Shown: one piece after another, positions 18,167 through 27,088 of the stretch
Layout: each line of letters begins with the position of its first letter
Numbering within the stretch: position 1 is the first letter of the stretch
From: Streptomyces sp. NRRL S-31
Lineage (GTDB): Bacteria; Actinomycetota; Actinomycetes; Streptomycetales; Streptomycetaceae
NCBI RefSeq assembly: GCF_000718775.1
Contig: NZ_JOCB01000005.1
Coordinates: 1-64,000, forward strand
Reading direction: 5' to 3'
Length of the DNA: 64,000 nucleotides
Translations under genes and position numbers: made by a program
The notes under the pieces: model-generated
Seen by the model: the letters and a program-made list of their open reading frames with translations, nothing else
What the model was told of the DNA's origin: nothing
Databases searched by the model: none

Positions 18167-19720
18167 ATGCTGGACATCCCCTCTCGAGTGCGTGTACATG
18201 TGGAGACACTGCTAGCGGCGCAGAATGACATGGGGGTTCGCGATGCTTTTGAGCACTACGCACCGGTCTGGAAGCCGGACGCCATGAGCGCCCCGCACCC
18301 TCCGAAAGTGGCTGGAATCGATCCTACAGTTCCCACGCCCGCACACACTGTCGCGTCCGCCGCACCCCTCTCGGGCGCCCCTGCCGTCCCGGGCGCCGCC
18401 GCCGTTCCCGCGCCCCACCCGCCCGGCCCCGGGGCCCTGCTCCAGGACCGGCTGGCCGGCTGGGTCTCCGACCTCACGACCCTGCACGAGCTCACCGAGC
18501 GCCTCTCCCGCACCAACGCGCTCGACCCCGCCCTGCACGAACTGCTGCGCGCCGGAGCCGCCCTGGTCGGCGCCCGCCGCGGCCTGGTCGTGCTGGAGCC
18601 CGCCGACGGCCTCGGCCCCCGCAGCACCGTCGGCCTCGGGCTCGGCCGCGCCGACCTCGGCCATCTGGAGACCGTGCCGCGCGGCGCGCTGCCCTACGAC
18701 ACCGGCGGCACCGCCGAGGCCGTCCGCCCCGACCTGTTCGCCGAGGACGGCCTCGACCCCCGCCACCGCGAGGTGGCCGCCCGCCTCGGCTACGCCGCCA
18801 GCTACGCCCGCCCCCTCGCCACCGACTCCGCCGGCCGCCTCGGCGCCGTCGTCTGGCTCTACGACGAGCCCGCCGAGCCGGACGAGCGCCGCCGACACCT
18901 CGCCGGACTGTACGTCCGGCACGCCACCGAACACCTCGCCCGGCTGCTGGAGGTGGAACGCACGCGCGCGTGCGTGGCGACCCTCACCGGGGAACTGCTG
19001 CCCTCCCGGCTGCCCCGGGTGGCCGGGGTCCAGCTCGCCGCCCGGCACCGCACGGGCCCGCGCGGCGGCGGCGACTGGTACGACGCCCTGCCGCTGCCGG
19101 ACGCCGCCCTCGGCCTCTCCGTCGGCTCGGTCACCGGCTCCGGACCGGGCGCGGTCGCCGCCATGGGCCGGCTGCGCGCCTCGCTGCGCGCGTACGCCGT
19201 GATGGAGGGCGAGGACCCGGTCGCCGTCCTGTCCGACCTGGAGCTGCTGCTGCGGCTGACCGAGCCCGCCCGTTCGGCGACCGCCCTGTTCGCCTACTGC
19301 GAGCCCGCCCTGCGCAAGATCACCCTGGCCGGCGCCGGACACAGCCCGCCGCTGCTGATCGGCGAGCGGCGCACCGAGTTCGCCGAGACCTCGGTCTCCG
19401 CGCCGCTCGGCATGCTCGCCTGCTGGGAGGCGCCCAGCGTGGAGATCCAGGCGGAGGGCGGGGAGACGGTGCTGCTCTACACCGACGGGCTGCTGCACCG
19501 TACCGGCGACCCGATGGACCGCGCCTTCACCCGGCTGCACGCCGCCGCCGCGAGCGTCCCGCGCGCGGTGCGGCACGACCCGGGGGCCGTCGCCGACCAC
19601 GTCCTGCGCACGGTCCTGCCGGACGGCCGGGACCCGGGGGTGCCGGCCGGCCGGGCGGGTGCGGGGCCGGGGGACGACAGCGAGGAGGACGTGGTCCTGC
19701 TGGCGGTGCGTTTCGACTGA
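18167..19720 (+). CDS. GAF-PP2C (SpoIIE-type) phosphatase-like regulator
   Basis: This protein of about 517 aa has an N-terminal segment (DIPSRVRVHVETLLAAQND), a GAF-like domain (residues ~110-270) and a C-terminal PP2C/SpoIIE domain (~285-517) with GGGDWYDALPLPD, LAGAGHSPPLLI and VLLYTDGLL. The usual metal-binding GDVxGHG motif reads GSVTGSG, so an expected Asp is lost and activity is doubtful. Relatives dephosphorylate anti-anti-sigma proteins. ATG 18167 (AGGA just upstream) is preferred; ATG 18140 is also possible. Confidence 0.75.
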   Translation: MLDIPSRVRVHVETLLAAQNDMGVRDAFEHYAPVWKPDAMSAPHPPKVAGIDPTVPTPAHTVASAAPLSGAPAVPGAAAVPAPHPPGPGALLQDRLAGWVSDLTTLHELTERLSRTNALDPALHELLRAGAALVGARRGLVVLEPADGLGPRSTVGLGLGRADLGHLETVPRGALPYDTGGTAEAVRPDLFAEDGLDPRHREVAARLGYAASYARPLATDSAGRLGAVVWLYDEPAEPDERRRHLAGLYVRHATEHLARLLEVERTRACVATLTGELLPSRLPRVAGVQLAARHRTGPRGGGDWYDALPLPDAALGLSVGSVTGSGPGAVAAMGRLRASLRAYAVMEGEDPVAVLSDLELLLRLTEPARSATALFAYCEPALRKITLAGAGHSPPLLIGERRTEFAETSVSAPLGMLACWEAPSVEIQAEGGETVLLYTDGLLHRTGDPMDRAFTRLHAAAASVPRAVRHDPGAVADHVLRTVLPDGRDPGVPAGRAGAGPGDDSEEDVVLLAVRFD

Positions 19721-19870
19721 GGCGGCCGGTTGGCATGACCGGGCATAACAGGGCATCCACGCCCGGTCCCGACTCGGTACGACCGTACGATGATGGAGGT
19801 TCCCCGCTCGGCCACAAGCAGGAGCGCGCGGGCCCCGGGGGAGATCACAAGGCGTATCGAGGAGGATCAC

Positions 19871-21355
19871 GTGTCCGACGAGCTCAACCCGGCTGTGCCC
19901 GACTCCGCTACCGCGGAGGGCCCCGAGACCGAGGCCGAGGAGACGGTCAAGCAGCGGAAGAACGGCCTGTACCCGGGCGTCTCCGACGAGCTGGCCGAGA
20001 ACATGAAGTCCGGCTGGGCCGACACGGAGCTGCGCGACCTGGAGCCGATCGAGCAGGCCGGGCACACCGCGCGCCGCCGGGCGGCGCTCTCCGCCCGCTT
20101 CCCGGGCGAGCGCCTGGTCGTCCCCGCGGGCAACCTGAAGACCCGTTCGAACGACACCGAGTACCCCTTCCGCTCGTCCGTCGAGTACGCGTACCTCACC
20201 GGCAACCAGACCGAGGACGGCGTCCTGGTCATGGAGCCCGAGGGCGACGGCCACCGGGCGACGATCTACCTGCTGCCCCGCTCGGACCGCGAGAACGGCG
20301 AGTTCTGGCTCTCCGGCCAGGGCGAACTGTGGGTCGGCCGCCGGCACTCCCTCGGCGAGTCCGAGGCGCTGTACGGCATCCCGGCCGCCGACGTGCGCGA
20401 GCTGGCCGACCGGCTGCGCGAGGCCACCGGCCCGGTGCGCGTCGTGCGCGGCTACGACGCCGGCATCGAGGCGGCCCTGACCGACAAGGTCACCGCCGAG
20501 CGCGACGAGGAGCTGCGCGTCTTCCTCTCCGAGGCCCGCCTGGTCAAGGACGAGTTCGAGATCGGCGAGCTCCAGAAGGCCGTCGACTCCACCGTGCGCG
20601 GCTTCGAGGACGTGGTGAAGGTCCTCGACAAGGCCGAGGCGACCAGCGAGCGCTACATCGAGGGCACCTTCTTCCTCCGCGCGCGCGTGGAGGGCAACGA
20701 CGTCGGCTACGGCTCCATCTGCGCGGCCGGCCCGCACGCCTGCACCCTGCACTGGGTGCGCAACGACGGCCCGGTCCGCTCCGGTGACCTGCTCCTGCTG
20801 GACGCGGGCGTGGAGACCCACACCCTGTACACCGCGGACGTCACGCGCACGCTGCCGGTCAACGGCACGTACAGCGAGATCCAGAAGAAGGTCTACGACG
20901 CCGTGTACGAGGCCCAGGAGGCCGGTATCGCGGCGGTGCGGCCGGGCGCCAAGTACCGCGACTTCCACGACGCCGCCCAGCACGTGCTGGCCACTCGGCT
21001 CGTCGAGTGGGGCCTGGTCGAGGGCCCGGTCGAGCGTGTCCTGGAGCTGGGCCTCCAGCGCCGCTGGACCCTGCACGGCACGGGTCACATGCTCGGCATG
21101 GACGTCCACGACTGCGCCGCCGCGCGAACCGAGACGTACGTCGACGGCACCCTGGAGCCGGGCATGGTGCTCACCGTCGAGCCGGGCCTGTACTTCCAGG
21201 CCGACGACCTGACCGTGCCGGAGGAGTACCGGGGCATCGGCGTCCGGATCGAGGACGACATCCTCGTGACGGCCGAGGGCAACCGGAACCTCTCCGACGG
21301 CCTGCCGCGCCGGTCCGACGAGGTCGAGGCGTGGATGGCCGCGCTGAAGGGCTGA
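19871..21355 (+). CDS. pepP: Xaa-Pro aminopeptidase (aminopeptidase P, M24B)
   Basis: This 494-aa enzyme removes N-terminal residues linked to proline. An N-terminal creatinase-like domain (~1-200) precedes the pita-bread catalytic domain with metal ligands: Asp in LLLDAGVE, Asp in YTADVTRTL, His in HGTGHMLGMDVHD, Glu in LTVEPGLYF and Glu in IGVRIEDDI. GTG 19871 is the start because AGGAGGATC lies immediately upstream. It ends shortly before a convergent HATPase gene. The extra N-terminal ~40 acidic residues look disordered. Confidence 0.9.
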   Translation: MSDELNPAVPDSATAEGPETEAEETVKQRKNGLYPGVSDELAENMKSGWADTELRDLEPIEQAGHTARRRAALSARFPGERLVVPAGNLKTRSNDTEYPFRSSVEYAYLTGNQTEDGVLVMEPEGDGHRATIYLLPRSDRENGEFWLSGQGELWVGRRHSLGESEALYGIPAADVRELADRLREATGPVRVVRGYDAGIEAALTDKVTAERDEELRVFLSEARLVKDEFEIGELQKAVDSTVRGFEDVVKVLDKAEATSERYIEGTFFLRARVEGNDVGYGSICAAGPHACTLHWVRNDGPVRSGDLLLLDAGVETHTLYTADVTRTLPVNGTYSEIQKKVYDAVYEAQEAGIAAVRPGAKYRDFHDAAQHVLATRLVEWGLVEGPVERVLELGLQRRWTLHGTGHMLGMDVHDCAAARTETYVDGTLEPGMVLTVEPGLYFQADDLTVPEEYRGIGVRIEDDILVTAEGNRNLSDGLPRRSDEVEAWMAALKG

Positions 21356-21493
21356 CCGGACAACGATCAGCACACACCGATGGCCGGGCGCCGGGGAGGT
21401 GCCCGGCCGTCGGCGTGTCCGGACGCGCGCGGGGGCCCCGTGTGCCGGGGGCGGGCGCAGGGAGGACGCGGCGGGCGGGGGCGCGGGGGCGCC

Positions 21494-21949
21494 TCACGCC
21501 GTGAGCAGCGAGGGGTCCGTCCGCCACTTGAGGATCTTGTCGAAGCTGACCACCGTGCCGCCCCGGCCGGGCCTCGCCCCGATGTGGACGTGGTCGGCCA
21601 GTTCCCGGATCAGGAAGAGACCGCGCCCGTGCTCGGCGTCCGGACGGGCGGGCCGCGGTGTGCGGACACGGGCGGGGCCGGGGCCCGGGCCGGGTCCGGA
21701 GTCGGCCACTTCGATGCGGCACTTCTCACCGTCGAGGTAGGCCGTCACCCGGTACGCCTCCGAGGCGCCGGACGCCGGGCCGCCGCCGTGCTCGACGGCG
21801 TTGGCACAGGCCTCGCTCAGGGCCACCGACAGGTCGTACGAGATCTCCGGGTCGACCCCCGCCGTCTCCATCGTGCCGATCAGCAGCCGTCGGGCGAGCG
21901 GCACGCTCGCGGCCTCGCGCCGCAGATGGAGTGACCACCAGATGCTCAT
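21494..21949 (-). CDS. Anti-sigma-type HATPase (RsbW-like serine kinase)
   Basis: This 151-aa protein is a stand-alone GHKL ATPase: MSIWWSLHLRREAASVPLAR, N box ALSEACANAVEHGG, G1 box EVADSGPG, G2 box HGRGLFLIRELAD, ending in GGTVVSFDK. It probably binds a sigma factor or anti-anti-sigma protein and can phosphorylate the latter. A Gly/Pro/Arg-rich insert (GPGPGPGPARVRTPRPARP) lies between G1 and G2. ATG 21949 follows GGAGGCTGG. It is separate from the other HATPase at 14221. Confidence 0.85.
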   Translation of the reverse strand: MSIWWSLHLRREAASVPLARRLLIGTMETAGVDPEISYDLSVALSEACANAVEHGGGPASGASEAYRVTAYLDGEKCRIEVADSGPGPGPGPARVRTPRPARPDAEHGRGLFLIRELADHVHIGARPGRGGTVVSFDKILKWRTDPSLLTA

Positions 21950-22138
21950 GCTCCAGCCTCCCCGGCCGCGGCTCGACATACCGTTACCTATTGCCGTCCG
22001 CGGGCGGCCGTAAGCACTCCGTGGGCGTGACCGGGCCCCGTGCGGCCGATGCGCCGGGGGCGGAGAACGGTGGACGAGGGGCGGCTCGGGCGACCGGTTG
22101 TATGCCTCGGGTGAGGGCAGTGGGATGATGACCCCGCC

Positions 22139-22987
22139 ATGACTGCCCCCCACCCGCGCACGGCGCGTCCCGGAGCCGGGCTCCGGATCCTGCGGGCCGC
22201 GGCGTTCGCCGCGGTCTGCGTCGCGCTGGCCGCGTGCGGGCACGCCCTGGCCTCCTGCGCGGGCGTGCCGCTGTGGACGCTCGGCGCGGGCTTCCTCGGC
22301 TGCCTGCTGCTCGTGGTCCCGCTCGCCGGGCGGGCCCGCTCGCTGCCGGGCATCGCCGCGCTGCTGGCCCTCGGCCAGACCGTGCTGCACACGCTGTTCG
22401 GACTGGGCCAGCACGGGGCCGCGATGGTGTCGGCCGCGATGCCGGCGGGTCCGGCGGCCACCGGGTCCACGGGTGCGGTGCTGAGCGACAGCGCGCTGGT
22501 CGAGCGGGCCACCCGGCTGGTGTGCGGTTCGACCCCGGTCTCGCTCACCCCCGGCCACGCCTTCCGGCTGCTGCTCGACGCCCGGCTCATAGACCGTTCC
22601 GGCCGCCCGACGGGGGCCCTGGGCACCGTGGAGCACGCGCATGACGCCATGGGCACCACGGCCGGCCTGCTGCCGTCGCTGCCGATGCTGCTCGGGCACG
22701 TGCTCGCGGCCGTCGGCGCCGGCTGGCTGCTGCGCCGCGGGGACCTGGCCGTGCTGCGGCTGATCGAACTGTCGGCGCACGGAGTCGCGGAGGGAGCGCG
22801 CATGCGGTCCCTCCGCGCCGCCTTCGCGCTGGCGCGCGCCCTGGGTGCCGGGCTGCTGCCCGTCGCCGGGCCCGGCCCGCGCGGCCGGCGCCCCGACCGG
22901 GACGACACCCCGGCCCCGCACACCGCCGTCCTCCAGCACACGGTGATCCGGCGCGGGCCGCCCGCCGCGTTCCTCCTCGCCGCCTGA
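22139..22987 (+). CDS. Integral membrane protein, hypothetical, beside copper genes
   Basis: This 282-aa protein has about four or five hydrophobic helices (AAAFAAVCVALAACGHALA, WTLGAGFLGCLLLVVPLAG, IAALLALGQTVLHTLFGLG and MLLGHVLAAVGAGWLL), with His residues at helix ends (GQHGA, TPGHAF, EHAHDAMG) that could ligate metal. It sits directly upstream of ycnI on the same strand, so a role in copper handling is plausible but only by context. The rest is a basic, Pro-rich C-terminus. No named family is clear. Confidence 0.7.
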   Translation: MTAPHPRTARPGAGLRILRAAAFAAVCVALAACGHALASCAGVPLWTLGAGFLGCLLLVVPLAGRARSLPGIAALLALGQTVLHTLFGLGQHGAAMVSAAMPAGPAATGSTGAVLSDSALVERATRLVCGSTPVSLTPGHAFRLLLDARLIDRSGRPTGALGTVEHAHDAMGTTAGLLPSLPMLLGHVLAAVGAGWLLRRGDLAVLRLIELSAHGVAEGARMRSLRAAFALARALGAGLLPVAGPGPRGRRPDRDDTPAPHTAVLQHTVIRRGPPAAFLLAA

Positions 22988-23162
22988 CACGACGCGACCA
23001 CCACTCCAGCCGAACCGGGAACGGAAGAGCCGGACGGGAGGGCCGCCGTCGTGCGGCACGCGCGCGTGCGCACACCGGCCCGGGCCACCACGAGTGACAC
23101 GGCCCCCCGCACGCGTACTCCCGATCACCCACGGAACCCATCCGGACTGGAGTACTCCCGCC

Positions 23163-23894
23163 ATGAAGGCATCCCGTATCGCCGCCGCGACCGTCGTCGC
23201 CGGCTCCGCCGTCCTCGCCCTGTCCGCCCCCGCCTTCGCGCACGTCACCGTGCAGCCCGAGGGCACCGCGGCCAAGGGCGGTTACGCGGTCGTGGACTTC
23301 AAGGTCCCCAACGAGCGCGACGACGCCTCGACCACCCGCGTCGAGGTCAACCTGCCGGCCGACCACCCGATCGCCTCGGTGATGGCGCAGCCGGTCCCCG
23401 GCTGGAAGGTCGCCGTCACCCGGTCCAAGCTGGCCAAGCCGCTGAGCGCGCACGGCGAGAAGATCGACGAGGCCGTCACCAAGGTCACCTGGACCGCGGA
23501 CGGCAAGGGCATCGAGCCCGGCTACTTCCAGAAGTTCCCGCTCTCCCTGGGCGCCCTGCCGGACAACGCCGACCAGCTGGTGTTCAAGGCCATCCAGACG
23601 TACTCCGACAAGGAGGTCGTGCGCTGGATCGAGGTGCCGCAGGAAGGCCAGGACGAGCCGGAGAACCCCGCCCCGGTCCTGGAGCTGTCCGCCGCCACCG
23701 ACGACGACCACGACACCGCGAGCGCGGCCGGCACCGCCGAGAAGACCGGCGGGACCGAGAAGACGGCCGCCGCCCAGGACTCCGGCAGCGGCACCGACAC
23801 CACCGCGCGCGTGCTCGGCGTGGCCGGCATCGTCGTCGGCGTCGCGGGCGTCGCCTACGGCGTCCTCGCGGGCCGCCGCCGCACCACCGCCTGA
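23163..23894 (+). CDS. ycnI: YcnI-family copper-binding membrane protein (DUF1775)
   Basis: This 243-aa secreted protein has a signal peptide ending APAFA, after which the mature chain starts HVTVQPEG. In YcnI proteins that N-terminal His and a conserved Trp bind copper. The beta-rich DUF1775 domain extends to about residue 165, followed by an acidic/Thr-rich spacer and a C-terminal membrane helix (VAGIVVGVAGVAYGVLAG). It opens the copper operon, with sco following after a hairpin. ATG 23163 is chosen because the signal peptide begins there; earlier codons give no export signal. Confidence 0.85.
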   Translation: MKASRIAAATVVAGSAVLALSAPAFAHVTVQPEGTAAKGGYAVVDFKVPNERDDASTTRVEVNLPADHPIASVMAQPVPGWKVAVTRSKLAKPLSAHGEKIDEAVTKVTWTADGKGIEPGYFQKFPLSLGALPDNADQLVFKAIQTYSDKEVVRWIEVPQEGQDEPENPAPVLELSAATDDDHDTASAAGTAEKTGGTEKTAAAQDSGSGTDTTARVLGVAGIVVGVAGVAYGVLAGRRRTTA

Positions 23895-23909
23895 CCCTTT
23901 CGTTCCGCA

Positions 23910-23970
23910 GCGCGCACCGGGCGTCGTACGGCCCCGGCCCTCGATGCCGGGGCCGACCCCCGGTGCGCGC
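23910..23970 (+). terminator. Nested hairpin between ycnI and sco
   Basis: Outer arms GCGCGCACCGGG and CCCGGTGCGCGC enclose a second stem GGCCCCGGC / GCCGGGGCC. The two-level hairpin may attenuate transcription or protect upstream mRNA, setting different expression for ycnI and sco. Confidence 0.6.
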
Positions 23971-23999
23971 CGGAGTTCACACATCTGGGACATTTTTCT

Positions 24000-24653
24000 A
24001 TGCGCAAGAAGACGTTCGCCGCGGCGGCGCTGCTCGCCGCCGCCACCCTGACCCTCTCCGCCTGCGGCACCGGGGACGCCGACAAGTCGCCGGTCGCCGT
24101 GGTCTCGGGAGGCTCCGACCAGGCCAGGGCCGCCACCGTCCTCGATCAGCCGTTCGCCAAGCCGGAGCTGACCCTGACGGACACCCACGGCAAGAAGTAC
24201 GACCTCCGCGAGGAGACCAAGGGCCACCCGACCCTGGTCTACTTCGGCTACACGCACTGCCCGGACATCTGCCCCACGACGATGAGCAACATCGCCGTCG
24301 CCAAGAAGGCGCTGCCCAAGGCCGAGCAGGAGAACCTCCGGGTCGTGTTCGTCACCACCGACCCCGGCCGCGACACACCCGCCGAGCTGGGCAGGTGGCT
24401 CAAGGGCATAGACCCCTCGTTCATCGGCCTGACCGGTGACTTCGCCAAGGTGCGGACCGGCGCCCGGGCCCTCGGCATCTCCGTGGAGCCGACGACGAAG
24501 GACAAGAACGGCAAGCTCGTCTCCGTGCACGGCACCCAGGTCGTCGCCTTCTCGCCGAAGACCGACGCGGGTTACGTCCTCTACGGCGAGGACACCACGG
24601 TCGACGACTACACCAAGGACCTGCCCAAGCTCGTCGAGGGAGCCAAGCCGTGA
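24000..24653 (+). CDS. sco: SCO1/SenC/PrrC family copper chaperone lipoprotein
   Basis: This 217-aa protein has a lipoprotein signal (LLAAATLTLSACG, lipidated Cys near residue 21) and a thioredoxin fold with the copper motif THCPDICPTTM, plus the conserved His in SVHGTQVVAF. Sco proteins deliver copper to extracytoplasmic targets; in S. lividans, the equivalent Sco acts in development and feeds the GlxA/DtpA route (established for that species, inferred here). It overlaps the PCuAC gene by four bases, so translation is coupled. Confidence 0.9.
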   Translation: MRKKTFAAAALLAAATLTLSACGTGDADKSPVAVVSGGSDQARAATVLDQPFAKPELTLTDTHGKKYDLREETKGHPTLVYFGYTHCPDICPTTMSNIAVAKKALPKAEQENLRVVFVTTDPGRDTPAELGRWLKGIDPSFIGLTGDFAKVRTGARALGISVEPTTKDKNGKLVSVHGTQVVAFSPKTDAGYVLYGEDTTVDDYTKDLPKLVEGAKP

Positions 24654-25111
24654 GGCACCGTGCCGTGCTGACCGCGGGCGCGCTCACCGGCGCCCTGGCC
24701 CTCGCGGGCTGCTCCGGCTCCGGCGGGGAAGCGGACCGGGCCGAGCTGTCCGTCAGTTCCTCGTACATGCCCCAGCCGGTCTCCGCCGACATGGCCGCCG
24801 GCTTCCTGACGATCACCAACGAGGGCAGTGCCCGCGACGAGCTGACCTCGGTCACCAGTGACGCCGCCGGCCAGGTCACCATGCACAGCACGTTCGGCGG
24901 GGCCATGGCGGAGAAGTCCTCCTTCGACATACCGGCCCACGGCCGGCTCGTGTTCCGCAGCGGTGGCAACCACCTGATGTTCGAAGGGCTGAAGCGGGCG
25001 CCGAAGCAGGGCCAGACGGTCACCGTGAAGCTCACCTTCGCCCAGTCCCGACCGCTCACCGTCGAGATGCCGGTGAAGTCCGCCACGTACAACCCGTCGA
25101 CCGGCCACTGA
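24650..25111 (+). CDS. PCu(A)C-type periplasmic/extracellular copper chaperone
   Basis: This 153-aa secreted protein starts at GTG 24650 inside the sco stop codon. A lipoprotein-like leader (ALTGALALAGCSGSGG) is followed by the PCuAC domain with the Cu(I) ligand set Met/His: VTMHSTFGGAMAEK, then PAHGRL and GGNHLMFEG. It should pass Cu(I) to Sco or to the oxidase. Position and motif agree with the ECuC protein described in S. lividans. Confidence 0.9.
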   Translation: MRHRAVLTAGALTGALALAGCSGSGGEADRAELSVSSSYMPQPVSADMAAGFLTITNEGSARDELTSVTSDAAGQVTMHSTFGGAMAEKSSFDIPAHGRLVFRSGGNHLMFEGLKRAPKQGQTVTVKLTFAQSRPLTVEMPVKSATYNPSTGH

Positions 25112-25124
25112 GGGAGGGACCACC

Positions 25125-27080
25125 GTGATCCGGACCATCGCCCCCCGGCTGCGGGTCCTGCTGCTGCTGTGCCTCGCCGTCTTTGGCGCGCTGCTGGCGG
25201 GAGCCGGACCGGCCTCCGCCCACGCGGCGCTGACCGGCAGCGACCCCGTGCAGGGGGCGGTGGCCGACAGGGCGCCCACCCAGGTGTCGCTCACCTTCTC
25301 CGAGCAGGTGGCGATGAACGACGACTCCGTGCGCGTCCTCGACCCCGGCGGCAGGCCGGTCCAGACCGGCAGTCCCGCCAACGTGAGCGGGACGACATAC
25401 GCCGTGCAGCTCAAGAGCGGGCTGGCCAAGGGCACCTACACCGTCACCTACCAGGTCGTCTCCGCGGACAGCCACCCCGTCGCCGGCGCCTACACCTTCT
25501 CCGTCGGGGCGCCCTCGCAGACGGTCGTCCCCGGTACCGGGCCGGTCGCGGGCGGCGGTGCGGTGGGCGCGCTCTACGCGTTCGGGCGGTACGTGTCGTA
25601 CGCCGGCTTCACCGTGCTCGTCGGCGGCGCGGCCTTCGTGCTCGCCTGCTGGCGGCGCGGCGCTGGGGTCCGGGCCCTCCAGCGGCTGGTCGTCGGCGGC
25701 TGGATCACGCTGACCGCGGCCACCCTGTGGCTGCTGCTCCTGCGCGGCTCGTACACCACCTCCGGCCGGTTCGCCGACGTCTTCGACCTCGGTCTGCTCG
25801 GCGAGGTGCTCCAGACCAAGACCGGGGCCGCGCTGGTCTCGCGGCTGCTGCTGCTCGCCGCCGCCGCGCTGTTCGTCGCCGTCCTCTTCGGCACCTACAC
25901 CCGGCGCGAGGAGGGGACGGAGAAACGCGACCTGGCCTTCGGGCTCGCGGTCGGCGGCGTGGTCGTCGCGGCCGGGCTCGCCACCAGCTGGGCCATGGCC
26001 GAACACGCCTCCACCGGGCTCCAGCCGGGCATCGCCATGCCGGTGGACGTCGTCCACCTGCTGGCCGTCGCCGCCTGGCTGGGCGGGCTCACCGCCCTGC
26101 TGACCGCCCTGTACCGGGCACCCGCCGAGACCCCGGTCGAATCCGCCGCCGTGCGCCGCTTCTCCCGGCTGGCCTTCGGTTCCGTCCTCGCGCTCGTCGC
26201 CACCGGGGTGTACCAGTCCTGGCGGCAGCTCGGCTCCTGGTCGGCCTTCACCGAGACCCGCTACGGGCAGCTGCTGCTGGTCAAGATCGCGCTGGTGGCG
26301 GCACTGGTCGCCATCGCGGCGGTGTCCCGGCGGTGGACCGGACGGCTCACGGACCGGGCCGCCGACACCGGCACGGCGAAGAAGGCCCGGACCCGGAAGG
26401 AGAAGGTCCAGGCCCGGCGGGAGGAGGTCGCCGCCGCCAAGGCGCCCGCCGGCACCGGTGGCGGCACGGGCGCCGGCCACGGCTCCGACGCGGGGGACTC
26501 CCGCCGTGCCGCCCAGCTCGCCCGGCAGCGCGCGGCCGTCGACGCCGCCCGGCAGAAGCGGCTGCGCGACGCCGACCCGCACCGCTTCGGACTGCGCCGC
26601 TCGGTGCTCGCCGAGGCCGGTGTCGCCGTCGTACTGCTCGCCGTCACCACCGCGCTGACCCAGACCGAGCCGGGCCGCACCGAGCAGGAGGCCAAGGCGG
26701 CCACCGCCGCGCCCGCCGACTCCGGCCGGGCGTCGTCCGGCGCGCTCACCCTGGACATGCCGTTCGACACCGGCGGCACCGACGGCAAGGGCGTCGTCAG
26801 CATCGACCTCGACCCCGCGCGCGCGGGGTCCAACGAGATGCACGTGTACGTCCAGCGGCCCAACGGCCGGGCCTTCGACGTCCCGGAGGTGAAGATCTCC
26901 TTCACCCTGGAGGCGAAGAAGATCGGCCCGCTGACGATCGACCCCGACCACATCACCACCGGCCACTGGTCGGCGAACGGGGTGCAGCTCCCCATGGCCG
27001 GTGACTGGAAGGTCGCCGTCACGGTCCGCACCTCCGACATCGACCAGGTGACCGTCTCCAAGAACGCGCAGATCGGCTGA
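25125..27080 (+). CDS. CopC-CopD fusion, copper resistance/uptake protein
   Basis: This 651-aa protein has a signal peptide ending ASA, a mature N-terminal His (HAALTGSDP) and a CopC beta-sandwich (to ~residue 130, including DSHPVAG). A CopD-like membrane domain follows with about eight helices. A charged cytoplasmic loop (residues ~420-475, KARTRKEKVQARREE) is followed by another helix and a C-terminal extracellular beta domain resembling YtkA. It probably moves copper across the membrane. GTG 25125 has GGAGGGACCACC upstream. It lies inside the copper operon, 13 bp after the PCuAC gene. Confidence 0.9.
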   Translation: MIRTIAPRLRVLLLLCLAVFGALLAGAGPASAHAALTGSDPVQGAVADRAPTQVSLTFSEQVAMNDDSVRVLDPGGRPVQTGSPANVSGTTYAVQLKSGLAKGTYTVTYQVVSADSHPVAGAYTFSVGAPSQTVVPGTGPVAGGGAVGALYAFGRYVSYAGFTVLVGGAAFVLACWRRGAGVRALQRLVVGGWITLTAATLWLLLLRGSYTTSGRFADVFDLGLLGEVLQTKTGAALVSRLLLLAAAALFVAVLFGTYTRREEGTEKRDLAFGLAVGGVVVAAGLATSWAMAEHASTGLQPGIAMPVDVVHLLAVAAWLGGLTALLTALYRAPAETPVESAAVRRFSRLAFGSVLALVATGVYQSWRQLGSWSAFTETRYGQLLLVKIALVAALVAIAAVSRRWTGRLTDRAADTGTAKKARTRKEKVQARREEVAAAKAPAGTGGGTGAGHGSDAGDSRRAAQLARQRAAVDAARQKRLRDADPHRFGLRRSVLAEAGVAVVLLAVTTALTQTEPGRTEQEAKAATAAPADSGRASSGALTLDMPFDTGGTDGKGVVSIDLDPARAGSNEMHVYVQRPNGRAFDVPEVKISFTLEAKKIGPLTIDPDHITTGHWSANGVQLPMAGDWKVAVTVRTSDIDQVTVSKNAQIG

Positions 27081-27088
27081 CCCACACC

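Noticed and set aside
18212..21373. Very long minus-strand open frame (over 1000 codons) opposite the PP2C and pepP genes
   Set aside because: It is a high-GC shadow: low-complexity Gly/Ala/Arg translation, no ribosome site, and two well-supported plus-strand genes lie opposite.
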